Source: Chrysochromulina tobinii (taxonomy: Eukaryota; Haptophyta; Prymnesiales; Chrysochromulinaceae). From it: a stretch of 46,564 nucleotides of DNA. The notes beneath the pieces are model-generated. The model searched no databases and was not told the DNA's origin. It saw nothing but the letters and a program-made list of their open reading frames with translations. Of the stretch, positions 9,556 to 18,476 are shown one piece after another. Each line of letters begins with the position of its first letter. Positions within the stretch are counted from its first letter, which is position 1. The stretch covers positions 1 through 46,564 of the forward strand of contig JWZX01002723.1 in assembly GCA_001275005.1 (NCBI GenBank), written 5' to 3'. Both the position numbers and the translations under genes were made by a program.

Positions 9556-10578
9556 ATGCCGACTGGCTTTCTCATCTTACATGGACCGCTGGCCTACGCG
9601 GACCTGCACTTCCTGGCCGTAGCCGACTGGGGAGGTTTGCCCGTGTGGCCGTACTGGACACCCGGGCAGCGCAAAGTTGCCCGCGCCATGGGCCGTGTGG
9701 CCGAGCGTTTTGGCTCCTCATTCGCTCTGACTCTGGGCGATCATTTCTACTTCTCCGGCGTGAAGAGCGCCGATGACCCTCGTTGGCGACGCACGTTTGA
9801 GCGCGTGTTTACCCATCCGATGCTTCAGGGTGCGGGCTTCTGGCGTGCTGTCGCGGGCAATCACGACCACGACGGAAATATTTCGGCTCAGCTGGCCTAC
9901 TCCGCTCGGAATGGGTCGCGCTGGCACTACCCCGCGCTGCAGCACCGCTGGCGAGAGAAGCTGCCCACCGACGAAGGCACGATCGTGGACATTGTGCTCA
10001 TCGATACCGTGCTGCTGTGTGGTCCACCAGGACGCGAAGTCTCGCGGATCGACAAGCTCGCGGCACGTTCTTGGGCGTGGGTAGAGGCGGCTCTGGAGGA
10101 CTCGGCGGATGCGGATTACCTCATCGTGGCGGGGCACTACCCCGTCCACAGCCCCTCGAGCCACGGGCCGACACGCTGCCTGCGGCGACGGCTCGAGCCC
10201 CTCCTGCACAAGTTCCAGGTCTCGTCCTACTTTTCGGGGCATGATCACGCCATGTTTCACATCGGCGGCGCCGGAGCCCAGTACCACGGGGTGGGAGCGG
10301 GCTTCATGTTGAGTTCGTCGAGGAAGCACGTGCATACGATCCCGCCGGCCCAGCTCCATTTCTTCCGACGCGCGCGCAGCACTCTGCGTGGCGTCGCTCA
10401 GGGTGGCTTCGTTGGGGTCTCCGTGTCGGCCGCGGCGCTTAGTATCAGGCATTACGATGAGAGCGGCCGAATGCTGCACCAGGCCAACGTGCTTCCTCGA
10501 CCCAGGCGGCCGGCACCAGCTTCGGTGGCCACTTCAGGCGCCCCGCACTCGAGCGGGTCGAATGTGTGTGAACGCTAA
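9556..10578 (+). CDS. ACP5: Purple (tartrate-resistant type) acid phosphatase
   Basis: 340 aa, close to the ~320-340 aa of the small mammalian-type purple acid phosphatases. The binuclear metal site can be read: Asp24 (ADWGG), Asp62 and Tyr65 (GDHFYFSG), Asn102 (GNHDHDGN), His194 (GHYPVHS), and His229/His231 (SGHDH). The family hydrolyses phosphate monoesters at acidic pH and can generate reactive oxygen through its iron centre; in algae such enzymes scavenge organic phosphate. The N terminus is hydrophobic but short (about 20 aa) and ends right before the catalytic core, so a signal peptide is possible but weak. GDN of the animal enzyme is GDH here; that position is not a metal ligand. The last 30 residues are Pro/Ala-rich and unstructured. 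Confidence 0.92.
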   Translation: MPTGFLILHGPLAYADLHFLAVADWGGLPVWPYWTPGQRKVARAMGRVAERFGSSFALTLGDHFYFSGVKSADDPRWRRTFERVFTHPMLQGAGFWRAVAGNHDHDGNISAQLAYSARNGSRWHYPALQHRWREKLPTDEGTIVDIVLIDTVLLCGPPGREVSRIDKLAARSWAWVEAALEDSADADYLIVAGHYPVHSPSSHGPTRCLRRRLEPLLHKFQVSSYFSGHDHAMFHIGGAGAQYHGVGAGFMLSSSRKHVHTIPPAQLHFFRRARSTLRGVAQGGFVGVSVSAAALSIRHYDESGRMLHQANVLPRPRRPAPASVATSGAPHSSGSNVCER

Positions 10579-10728
10579 AACAGATAAAAGTTCAGTTTTC
10601 ACACGAATCGAGGTCGAAAGTGAAGTTGCCGGTTGCACGCGATGCGATCGAAAATTTATTCAAAATTCACACGACAGACTGAGCTGACCTTTTCGAGTGA
10701 AGTTTGAATTCACTCCGCGTCGTCGATC
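10579..10728. promoter_or_regulatory. Spacer and probable promoter of the Sfi1-like gene
   Basis: 150 bp, locally AT-richer than the flanks, containing two TTCACAC elements (10598-10604 and 10666-10672) and an AAAATTTATTCAAAATT stretch at about 10650. The same heptamer occurs upstream of several other genes in the window. Function is inferred from position and recurrence. Confidence 0.35.
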
Positions 10729-13700
10729 ATGGACGCCCGATGGCGTGCCTCTTGGGGGGTGAGAGGCTCTCCAGCCCAGGATGATCATGATGAGCGACAA
10801 CTTCTCATTCGAGCCAGCGAAGAGCTGCACGCAGCCCTCCACATGATTGCAGCCGCGCAGGCCAACAGGGAAGCGACAAGGCAGGCCCTCACCCACGAAG
10901 ACGTAGGCCCGGAATCGCCGTGGCTCGCAGCGCGCTTGCAGGAGGTAGAGCGACATGAGCGCCGCTTGAGTGCGATGGAGGTGGCGGCTACAAACGACAT
11001 ACGCACAGCCAAGGCAGCACTCCGCGCAAGCGCTCTGCAGCAGACTGCTGGTGCTTCAGAAGCCTTGACCGATAAGGAAAGAGAGAAGATGGCAGACATG
11101 CACATCCTACAGACGACGGTACGGCACTGGCGAGTTGCAGCCATCTCAAGGATCGGCGTAGCACAGCGCCTCCTCGGCTCCTGCCGCATCGCCTCGCGGC
11201 ATTGGCGCCATTGCGCACTGGCCGCTGCCCTTGCGCGTCTCTCCGCTGTCCTCAGCGTCGCTCTCCGCAGCCGAACGTTGCGCGTCGAATCGATCCGGAT
11301 GGCTCACGCTGCGATGCGTCGAGGCCTGACCAGCTTTGCTCGCTGTCGACTTCGTGCCGCGACCCTCTCCGTCAATCGGCTGACCCTTCAAACCCATCGA
11401 CGTAGCGTCGCGCTCTTGGCCATTCGGCGTTCCCAGTACCGGCTGTGGTGGGGGATCGTGGCGTGGCGCGAGTGGCGTGAGCGGCGCTTGGCATGGCGCG
11501 AGTGGCGCGGCGTCGCATTTGGCCGATGGGATCACGGAACGCTGCGCCGCGCATTGTGGAGATGGCACTATCTCAGCAGAGCCCATTGGTTAACGGCCGC
11601 GCTGCTGGTGCGGGCTCTTCGGAGCAGGATGGCCGCCGCGTTCACTGTGTGGTTGGCCTTCACGGACAGCTACCAGCTGCAGGTGCTGGTAGCTGGAGTG
11701 GTGCCCGGGCCACTCCTCGCGGCGTTTCACACCTGGGCCCAGATCGCATCTGGCCGAGGGGGAGATCGCACCTGGGCCCAGATCGCATCTGGCCGAGGGG
11801 GAGATCGCACCTGGGGAGAGCGGTTTGGTTGGCGGGGGGACATCCACTGGTTTCATCACTGGGGGCTGCTGGGCCGCCTCGGCAGCCTCGGCCGCCTCGT
11901 CCTCTTCGAATTCCTCGAAGACGATCTCATGCTCCGCCTGCGTCGCCCTCATCAGCGAGCCAATCTGCTTCGTCAGCGAGTTGAACGCCTCCGCCTCGGC
12001 CACCCTGCCATTGTGCCATTTGTGAAAGCTCGACTCTATCTCTTGTTGCGCCCACGGGAGGCGGTGGACCGGCGCGTGCGCGCATACTGCATCTGGAGGC
12101 ACACCGTGGCACGCGCTCTGTGGAGGCAAGCCTCTGTCCTGCAGTCCCTTCCCCATACGCGGCGTGCCTGGCGCAGGACCTATTGGGTGCGCTGGTGCGA
12201 AGGCGTTCAGTATCTGCTGCGCGTGGCGAGCGCGCTGGCGCGCTGGCGGCGAAGCGGGCTGGTGTGTGCAGTGCGTCGCTGGGCGACCGTGCGACTGGCC
12301 ACGTGCGCTCGCCTTTCCATGAGCAAGCGAGCCGCACGTGCATGGCGACGTGCACGCTATGTCGCTGGATGGCGCCGTTGGGCCGCGGTAGCTCGACGAC
12401 GACGGGCGATCGGTACAACAGCGAGCGCGGTGCGACTGCGTGTGATCCAGCTGCGCCGCCTGTGCGGGTTGGACGGTCTCCGGAAGGCCCAGCGAGAGGG
12501 GGCTGAGCAGGTGAGGGCCGCCCGAGCCCACTACCGGCGGCGTGAGCGTCTCGGGCGACTCGCCCAGTGGCGACGACGAGTCTACGATCCGTTGAGACAG
12601 ATCGATCTCGAACCGAGCGCGCGAAGTGGCTCGTCAAGAGGCTCGTCAAGAGTCTCGTCAAGACGAGTCTACGATCCGTCGAGACAGATCCAACTCGAAC
12701 CGAGCGCGGTGCTTGTGTACACGGCCGAGGACGACCCGGGCGAGCGCTTGGCTGTGCGCGTGCGCTCGATGCCCGCCTGCCTCGAGGCCGACCGCATCTT
12801 GATGGCGTGCAACAAGGAGAGGCGCGAAGCCACCGTCTTCGAGTCGACGGTGCTTCAGCAGGCGGCGATGGTGCAGCAGCTGTGCGCACATCGGCAGAGC
12901 GCGCGCCTGCGTCTGTTGCGTCGGGCTCTGGCCAGCTGGATCGAGTGCTGTCGCTGGCTGCAAAGTCGAGCGGATCCGATGCGATGCGCTCTGGCGCGCT
13001 GGACGCAGCGTGCTATGAGCATCGTAATGAGCGCGTGGGTGGAGCTCGCCCGATTACGGCGCGTGCCACAACGACAGTTTAGCCTCCTGTGCCGGCGACA
13101 CACATGCTTCGCCTTCTTTGGCTGGCGCCAAGCCGCGATACGAGAGCGCATGCATCTCACGTACCGCGCTCGTGCTGCGCAGCGATGGCTGATGAGCAGC
13201 CTCGGGCGCCACTTTATCTTTTGGAGTCACCACGCCGTGGCCTTGCGACGGCGCGTTGCGCGTCATCTCGATGCACTCGGCTGGCACCGGCTCTGCCACT
13301 GCCTTCGAACGCTCCGCCGCTGGCGCAACTTTGCGCACACGGAGCTTTTGTTTCAAGGTCTCGTACGGCGCGCGCAAGAGCGCCGGTACGGCGCCGACCT
13401 CTCTCGGGGGCTCACATTCTGGCTCCACCGCGCGTGTGCGCTCCGTCGTCGTGATGAGGAGGAAGCTCTCCTCAGGGACTACAATGCCAAGTTTGCCGAG
13501 GAGCTCGCACTCGCGCAAGAGCTCGTCCTAAAGATGGGGGGCAAGCCATTCGCCACGGTGGGGGGCGCGCGGCAGCGTGATGGGGTTGAGCGCCATGGTG
13601 AGCGCAACGGCGCCGTGATGGGCGCTTCGCTGCCGCGGGTTGCCTCAGGCATCCAGCCGCACCCTGTTTTGGTTCCCACAGGCATCCAGACGAACCATAA

Positions 13701-14277
13701 GTGGGCGAGCGCCTCGACAACACCATACGCTACGTCGCCGATGAAAGTGAGGCCATCAGGACGGTCCCAGCGGAAATCGTCTTCGGGACCATCCTCTCCT
13801 CGCTCGATTTTTGACGCGCCGCCCGAGCCCGAGGACCAACCCGAGGACGAACCCGAGCTGGACGACGACGGACAGGGCGGGATTGAGGACGGCGAGGGTC
13901 TCCCTGAGACGGACGAGGACAGAGAGGACGATGATGAGCTCATGAGCATCTTGAACGCTCGCTTTAATGCGAAGCGGCCGCCACTATGCAAGTTGCCGCT
14001 ACAAAAGTCGCCACTACACAAGTCGCCACTACGCAAGTCGCCACTGGGGCCCGCTCCCAGCAACATGAAGGCGCTCATGGAGCGCGTGGACACGTTCATG
14101 AGCACCATGCAAGTGCTCGGGTGGCCAGCTGAGCTGCCAGGCGAGGCGCCTTCGACACGAACGGCTTTCGGGACCGAATGGTCGCAAGGGCAGTTGACGG
14201 CAGGTGAATTGGAGTGGTGGGAGGAGCCCCCAGGTGCCTCTGACGAAGCTGTGGACCTCGGCGAGCTTCGATTTTGA
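10729..14277 (+). CDS. Large Trp/Arg-rich repeat protein, Sfi1-like (centrosome/basal body candidate)
   Basis: 1182 aa in one uninterrupted frame. Residues about 110-900 are a long basic helical array with periodic aromatic-Arg motifs such as WRHCAL, WREWR, WRRARY, WRQAA and WRNFA, spaced roughly 25-40 residues. This resembles Sfi1/CFAP-type repeats that bind centrin along one long helix, fitting a flagellated cell, but no exact Sfi1 repeat consensus was tested. Two internal duplications interrupt the array: a 39-bp unit at 11731-11815 and an 87-bp unit starting at 12577 and 12664. Between 11820 and 12050 the periodicity is poor and the opposite strand looks more protein-like (see findings). 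The C-terminal 250 aa are disordered, with an acidic stretch (about 1020-1065) and a KSPL repeat. Confidence 0.6.
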   Translation: MDARWRASWGVRGSPAQDDHDERQLLIRASEELHAALHMIAAAQANREATRQALTHEDVGPESPWLAARLQEVERHERRLSAMEVAATNDIRTAKAALRASALQQTAGASEALTDKEREKMADMHILQTTVRHWRVAAISRIGVAQRLLGSCRIASRHWRHCALAAALARLSAVLSVALRSRTLRVESIRMAHAAMRRGLTSFARCRLRAATLSVNRLTLQTHRRSVALLAIRRSQYRLWWGIVAWREWRERRLAWREWRGVAFGRWDHGTLRRALWRWHYLSRAHWLTAALLVRALRSRMAAAFTVWLAFTDSYQLQVLVAGVVPGPLLAAFHTWAQIASGRGGDRTWAQIASGRGGDRTWGERFGWRGDIHWFHHWGLLGRLGSLGRLVLFEFLEDDLMLRLRRPHQRANLLRQRVERLRLGHPAIVPFVKARLYLLLRPREAVDRRVRAYCIWRHTVARALWRQASVLQSLPHTRRAWRRTYWVRWCEGVQYLLRVASALARWRRSGLVCAVRRWATVRLATCARLSMSKRAARAWRRARYVAGWRRWAAVARRRRAIGTTASAVRLRVIQLRRLCGLDGLRKAQREGAEQVRAARAHYRRRERLGRLAQWRRRVYDPLRQIDLEPSARSGSSRGSSRVSSRRVYDPSRQIQLEPSAVLVYTAEDDPGERLAVRVRSMPACLEADRILMACNKERREATVFESTVLQQAAMVQQLCAHRQSARLRLLRRALASWIECCRWLQSRADPMRCALARWTQRAMSIVMSAWVELARLRRVPQRQFSLLCRRHTCFAFFGWRQAAIRERMHLTYRARAAQRWLMSSLGRHFIFWSHHAVALRRRVARHLDALGWHRLCHCLRTLRRWRNFAHTELLFQGLVRRAQERRYGADLSRGLTFWLHRACALRRRDEEEALLRDYNAKFAEELALAQELVLKMGGKPFATVGGARQRDGVERHGERNGAVMGASLPRVASGIQPHPVLVPTGIQTNHKWASASTTPYATSPMKVRPSGRSQRKSSSGPSSPRSIFDAPPEPEDQPEDEPELDDDGQGGIEDGEGLPETDEDREDDDELMSILNARFNAKRPPLCKLPLQKSPLHKSPLRKSPLGPAPSNMKALMERVDTFMSTMQVLGWPAELPGEAPSTRTAFGTEWSQGQLTAGELEWWEEPPGASDEAVDLGELRF
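11731..11815 (+). repeat. 39-bp tandem repeat, two full copies, in coding sequence
   Basis: Units start at 11731 and 11770 and encode TWAQIASGRGGDR twice, followed by a partial third start. The repeat length is a multiple of three, so the frame is kept. It marks the left border of the region where the Sfi1-like periodicity breaks. Confidence 0.85.
12577..12710 (+). repeat. 87-bp spaced duplication plus 12-bp GTCAAGA-type array
   Basis: A segment of about 45 bp beginning CGAGTCTACGATCCG occurs at 12577 and again at 12664, encoding RVYDPLRQIDLEPSA and RVYDPSRQIQLEPSA. Between them are three near-identical 12-bp units (GGCTCGTCAAGA type) encoding Ser/Arg. All changes keep the reading frame. Confidence 0.8.
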
Positions 14278-14813
14278 CCCCAGCAGCCACAGGGCCCATG
14301 AGGTGCATCATGGTGGTGCATAGTGCGGTGGTACACGGAGACTGAGGGTACGTCGCGGGCTTGTTTGTAGCGCGCGCATGATCTCAGCACTTAGGGTTGT
14401 GGCTTGTTAGCAGCACGTCCAGTAGTCGTGAGGGCGATTGCAGTGCCCAGTCACTCAGTGCGGAGGCACCATTTTTCATTTTATAGGTCGTCGTGTCGGC
14501 GCTGCCTCAGCGCCGACGTGTTACGTCTCCGCCGTCCCTCTTCACTCCAGATACGCGATAGACGTCAACCCCGAACCCGTTCGACGACTCGACACTCATA
14601 CGGTGGCACTCCAGATTACCTGTGGATGATGCACGCACACCGGTTCCTTAATGAGCCGAAACTGAAACCACCGCCTAAGTGAAGGCGGGCGCCTGAGAAA
14701 GAGTCACGTAGCTTCTTCTCTTGTCTGCAATGCTCCCCGGTGCTTCCCCTGCGCGCCAGCATGCCTGACAGTGTGTGCTCGCGGCCCTCTTGCGCAGTTC
14801 CGACTTCAAAACG
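14278..14813. other. Non-coding interval with a strong hairpin
   Basis: No convincing gene. A perfect 10-bp stem (GTCGGCGCTG / CAGCGCCGAC) with a 3-nt loop lies at 14495-14517. The right part (from about 14765) is shared with the 5' flanks of the two other Cys/Asp-rich gene copies: TGCCTGACAGTGTG and CTCTTGCGCAG are recognisable in all three. Confidence 0.5.
14495..14517. other. Perfect inverted repeat, 10-bp stem and 3-nt loop
   Basis: GTCGGCGCTG at 14495-14504 and its exact complement at 14508-14517. It sits 218 bp after the Sfi1-like stop codon. It could affect RNA 3'-end formation or be a remnant of a small inverted-repeat element; no flanking T-run or duplication was identified. Confidence 0.7.
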
Positions 14814-15290
14814 ATGCTCCGCCTCCTTCTGACCATCGCGCTAGCGCTCAACGTCGCCGCGATTCCGACCTCGGGCGACATCGCGAATCCGATCATGTCG
14901 GCGCAGTCCCAGGCCGTCTCTTTTGCCCGCGACGGGAAGTGCGAGCACTGCCACTGCAACGCGAAGAAAGAGTCGAATGAAATCTCTGATTATAATTTCA
15001 AAAGAAGGAGGGTGAGTGGCAATGCTCCCACAAGTCCTGCTTCCAATGCGCAAAATGCGTGGGCTGCAAAGGCTGCAAAACCTGCCCTAGCTCGCCTGGC
15101 GGCGGCAATGGCGGCGGCGGAGGAGGAGGAGGAGGAGGCAACGACAAGGGCAGCGGCGGCGGCGGCGGCGGCGGCGACGAGGACGGCGACGAGGACGGCG
15201 ACGACGACGGCGACGACGACGGCGGCAACGACGGCGACGACAACGGAGAGGACGGCGGAGACGGTCGAGGAGGTCGCCGAGAGTAGGTAG
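14814..15290 (+). pseudogene. Secreted Cys-rich Asp/Gly-tail protein, copy 1 (frameshifted)
   Basis: The first 53 or so codons match copies 2 and 3 closely: a signal peptide (MLRLLLTIALALNVAA), the PTSGD...NPIMSAQSQ segment and the CxxCxC motif. Just after the ISD triplet, 20 nt replace the 18 nt found in copy 2, so the frame shifts. The frame as read then encodes an Ala/Thr-rich tail, while the Cys-rich and Gly/Asp-rich tail survives intact in another frame and ends with a stop at 15286 (GGRRE). This pattern says the shift is recent, or that a different C terminus is used. A further difference is a 13-nt replacement just upstream of the ATG. I call it a pseudogene because the shared cysteine domain is lost, but expression was not assessed. 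Confidence 0.6.
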
Positions 15291-15886
15291 TCGCGGTGAC
15301 GGCGACGGAGACGGCGACGGAGACGACGACGGAGATGAAGATGCAGGTGACCGCCAATAGACCGCCAAGACCGACGGCCGCCGCATCTCGGAACTGTGTT
15401 CGACGCGTTGTGCGAAAAACTCTCTCCTACCGTAATCCAAGGCCAAGTGGAGCGGAGAAAAGGGTCTCGAGTCAACTGCATTTTGGTCGTCTGTGTGAGG
15501 TACCCTGTGTGACTGTGCTGTATCTTGGCCGTGAAGGTCCATTGGAAGGAGGTGTGGGCGCGACTAAGGGTGGAACATCCTCCTCATGGTAATATGTTCG
15601 TAAGCTGGCCCGCGATATCGTGGCCGCGGCGTGAGCGCGACCTTAGCGCGACCTCGCGCGACGTATCGTGTTGCCAGCGAGCACGTCGTATCGTCGTTAT
15701 CGCGGCCGCGGCCGTGGTGCGCGCGCATGGTGTTGAGATGACTCGAAATTCCCAATGATCTAGCATTCGAGCTTATGGCTAAAACACATGTAAAACAATT
15801 ACGTATCTCTGCCTCGTTCACTTACATGTAATGGGCTCGTTTATGGGGGCCTTGGGACAAGATGCCGCGCGCGCTTTCGCGCTTGC

Positions 15887-15922
<36 letters not shown>

Positions 15923-16106
15923 CGCTCTCCTCGCAGATTTGGCCCCAAAAGTTTTTGGGGCGCCGACCTCTTTCCTTTTTGGGGCAGAAAAAATTCGTTC
16001 CTTTTTTGGACAGAAAAATCTCTGGTGCAATGCACTCCACTGCATTCCCTGCTGCGCACCTCTGCGTGCCTGACAGTGTGTTCGCGGCCCTCTTGCGCAG
16101 GTAACG
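15291..16106. other. Intergenic interval with duplicated flank and GCTT microsatellite
   Basis: 15291-15610 is the 3' flank of copy 1 and is shared with copy 3 (minus strand, about 22640-22930): GATGCAGGTGACC, GGAACTGTGTTCGAC, CTCTCCTAC and GTCCATTGGAAGGAG are recognisable in both. 15610-15840 contains GC-rich, CGCG-dense sequence with no gene. A (GCTT)n run spans 15887-15922, followed by T-rich blocks. The last 60 bp are the duplicated 5' flank of copy 2. Confidence 0.6.
15887..15922 (+). repeat. (GCTT)n microsatellite
   Basis: About nine uninterrupted tetranucleotide units upstream of copy 2 of the Cys/Asp-rich gene. It is absent from the corresponding flank of copies 1 and 3, so it is not part of the duplicated unit. 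Confidence 0.9.
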
Positions 16107-16541
16107 ATGCTCCGCCTCCTTCTGACCATCGCGCTAGCGCTCAACGTCGCCGCGATTCCGACCTCGGGCGACGTCGCGAATCCGATCATGTCGGCGCAGT
16201 CCCAGGCCGTCTCTTTTGCCCGCGACGGGACGTGCCAGCACTGCCACTGCAACGCGAATAAATGGTCGAAGGCAATCTCTGATAAGATTCAGGCGAAGGA
16301 TGGTGAGTGGCAATGCTCCCACAAGTCCTGCTCCAAATGCCAAAAATGCGTGGACTGCAAAGGTTGCGCAACCTGCGCTAACGGCAACGGCAACGTCGGC
16401 GGCGGCGACAACGGCGGCGGCGGCGGCGGCGGCGACGAGGACGGCGACGAGGACGGCGGCAACGACGGTGGCAACGACGGCGGCAACGACGGCGACGACA
16501 ACGGAGAGGACGGCGGAGACGGAGGAGGTCGCCGAGAGTAG
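16107..16541 (+). CDS. Secreted Cys-rich protein with Asp/Gly tail, copy 2
   Basis: 144 aa. Residues 1-16 form a clear signal peptide (MLRLLLTIALALNVAA). The mature part has a CxxCxC motif (about 46-51), a short charged helix, then a dense run of CxxC pairs (CSKCQKCVDCKGCATC, about 77-92) and a tail of about 45 residues almost wholly Gly, Asp, Asn and Glu, ending GRRE. The cysteine array could bind metal or form disulfides; the acidic tail could bind calcium. I do not recognise a named family, and no function is established. The tail is encoded by GAC/GGC trinucleotide repeats, so its length is likely to vary. This copy and copy 3 are intact; copy 1, 1.3 kb upstream, is frameshifted. Confidence 0.75.
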   Translation: MLRLLLTIALALNVAAIPTSGDVANPIMSAQSQAVSFARDGTCQHCHCNANKWSKAISDKIQAKDGEWQCSHKSCSKCQKCVDCKGCATCANGNGNVGGGDNGGGGGGGDEDGDEDGGNDGGNDGGNDGDDNGEDGGDGGGRRE

Positions 16542-17393
16542 GCAGTCGCGGTGACGGCGACGGAGACAACGACAGAGACGACGGAGATGAAGATGCAGGT
16601 GACCGCCAAGACCGATGGCCGCCGCATCTCGGAACTGTGCTCGACACGGTGTGCGAAAAACTCTCTCCTACCGTGATCCAAGGCCAAGTGGATGCTTGTG
16701 TGAAGGATGTCTCAGCACTGACGCCCAGTCTGTTTCGTTAATGACGTGTGTTCCCTGGTACTAAATCTAGTAGAGGTACTGTGGCGGCCGCCGTCGTGCG
16801 ATTCGCGCGATATCGTGAGGGTCCGTGTCCACGATATCCCGTGCGACCCCCCCGATCGCGATATCATATACCCGGCCCCGCCCGCGACAACGCACTTGCC
16901 ACTTCGTACGTTTTTAACGTTTCGTTACAAGGCCCCGTAAAGTGCCGATGTATACTACATGCAGTTTGATGTACGGTACTACAAATGTAGGAGATGCTTA
17001 AAAACGAAAGGAGCGACGTGCACTATGCTCTCGTCACCTACTTGTGGTAACCGGGTAACCGGGCTAGTACACTCTCGACGTCTGATTGGAATTCGTAAAT
17101 CGTAAGGCTTTATCAGATCACACTTCACTATGTGTTCAGCGAGTTTTCACGTTTTCCGGACCTCCGACGGCCGCGGATGGTACGTACGCACCGCTCACAC
17201 ACAGTCAATGCGGCCGCCTCACCCGGCAGCGGAATACGCAGTGCAGAAATGGGTTGCGGGATCAAATGATTCACCCTGCGCGCGCTGCGCTGCGCGCCGC
17301 GTGCTCCGACGTAATCTGGGGCGGGAGGGAGTCTCCGTGTGTCTCGTCACATCTCACGTAATCTGGCGCGGGAGGGTGTCTCCGTGTGTCTCG
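16542..17393. other. Intergenic interval, 852 bp, with a 47-bp tandem duplication
   Basis: The first 150 bp are the duplicated 3' flank of the Cys/Asp-rich unit (ends at about 16690). 16740-17300 shows no coding signal; it holds CGATATC/TCGCGATATC-like palindromes near 16800-16870 and a GGTAACCGGGTAACC repeat at about 17046. The right end is a 47-bp tandem repeat that reaches into the PDI-like gene's stop. Confidence 0.5.
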
Positions 17394-17403
17394 TCACATC
17401 TCT
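17310..17403. repeat. 47-bp direct tandem repeat, two copies
   Basis: Units 17310-17356 and 17357-17403 are nearly identical (CGTAATCTGG ... CACATCTC). The second copy contains the stop codon of the PDI-like gene on the minus strand (17394-17396), so the repeat covers its C-terminal end and 3' UTR start. Confidence 0.85.
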
Positions 17404-18476
17404 TCCTTGGGCTCAGCCTCTTCCTCGCCCTCGGAGTAATCGGCATCATCCTCGCCCGGACCATCGTCACCGTCCGCGGGCGGCTCGTACGGCGGCGGTG
17501 GCGGGCGCACGTGGGCAGTGAGCTGCCCGTCCACAAACTTCTGGGCAAACGAGGTGAGCGCATTCGCAGAGAAGGCCTCCGAACCGCCGTAGTATTTGAC
17601 TTCACCACCCGGCTTGTTGGCCTTGATGCCGAAGAGGATGTCGGATTTTGGCTTGGTCGACTCGAGGCCATAGTCGCCAAGCTCGTACGTCATGTCCGCC
17701 AGCTTCGCCACCGCAACCGACAGCTTCTTTCCTTTGAGGGAGGCCGCCACCTTGCGAGCGCGCTTGAGCACGTACGTGACACTCTTAGCATTCGTCTCCC
17801 AATCGAGGTTCATGAAGATGACGAGCACGGCGTCAGTGTAGCGCGAGCTCGTCGATGAGCTGTACAGGCCGACGAGCGGCTGAGATTTGGACTTCAGCCA
17901 GTTGGACACGGCCGACTCGCTCATCTTGTCGGACGGGAACCGCTCACGAGGTCGATCGCCATCCTCGGCGGAGAGGAACTTGGGCGAGCGGAAGAGATAG
18001 AGGCCACTGGCTTTGGCCTTGAGCTTGGCGAGCACCTCGGGCTCCGACGTCTGCGCGTAGCGGTAGCCGTACACACTGCTGGTGAGTGCCTTGTAGGTCG
18101 TGAGCATAGGGTTCTCGATCTTCGGTGCCGACCACTCGCCGTCCTCCTCGGCGTCCCATCCCTCTGGCAGGGTCGCGCCCGGGTCGGCCATCTCCTTGAC
18201 AGTCAAGGCGAGGACCACGGATGCGTCCTCATTGTCGATGAACGCGTCGAGCTCCGCGACGGAGGTGAGCTCCGTCACATCACCCGAGGGCGGCGGTGCC
18301 TCTTCGCCCTCTTCACCTCCACCACCGTAGCCCTCTTCACCTCCACCACCGTAGCCCTCGTCGCCGTCGCCGTCGCCATCATAGCCCGCTGGCTCGTCGT
18401 CGTCCTGGCACACCACCGTGCGCCCGAAGAGCGCGAGCGCGATGAGCAGGACAAACTGGATGGAGCGACCGTGCAT
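17394..18476 (-). CDS. ERp27-like PDI-fold protein without catalytic thioredoxin domains
   Basis: 360 aa from the chosen Met (nine residues after the first ATG at 18503), because it begins a textbook signal peptide: HGRSIQFVLLIALALFG, cleaved near VVC/Q. After an acidic, Gly/Tyr-rich repeat (YGGGGEEG twice), two thioredoxin-fold domains follow that resemble b and b' of protein disulfide isomerase: about 65-180 (LTSVAELDAFI..., ending GLYLFRSPKF) and about 185-310 (VGLYSSS, VLVIFMNLDWETNAKSV, LFGIKAN). No CxxC active site exists, so it cannot be an oxidoreductase; ERp27, which has only b-b', is the closest architecture I know and serves as a substrate/client-binding partner in the ER. The tail is acidic with a Pro run and ends KEEM, not KDEL. 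Divergent from the AP2-RING gene. Confidence 0.7.
   Translation of the reverse strand: MHGRSIQFVLLIALALFGRTVVCQDDDEPAGYDGDGDGDEGYGGGGEEGYGGGGEEGEEAPPPSGDVTELTSVAELDAFIDNEDASVVLALTVKEMADPGATLPEGWDAEEDGEWSAPKIENPMLTTYKALTSSVYGYRYAQTSEPEVLAKLKAKASGLYLFRSPKFLSAEDGDRPRERFPSDKMSESAVSNWLKSKSQPLVGLYSSSTSSRYTDAVLVIFMNLDWETNAKSVTYVLKRARKVAASLKGKKLSVAVAKLADMTYELGDYGLESTKPKSDILFGIKANKPGGEVKYYGGSEAFSANALTSFAQKFVDGQLTAHVRPPPPPYEPPADGDDGPGEDDADYSEGEEEAEPKEEM

Noticed and set aside
11927-12889. 320-codon minus-strand frame inside the Sfi1-like gene
   Set aside because: Arg/Ala-rich shadow; a different minus frame (11590-12531) is the interesting one and is reported as a finding, not as a gene.
14990-15542. 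Overlapping Arg/Ser/Pro-rich frames on the minus strand opposite the Asp/Gly tail
   Set aside because: GAC/GGC repeats leave all frames open; only the plus strand has the signal peptide and cysteine motifs shared by the three copies.
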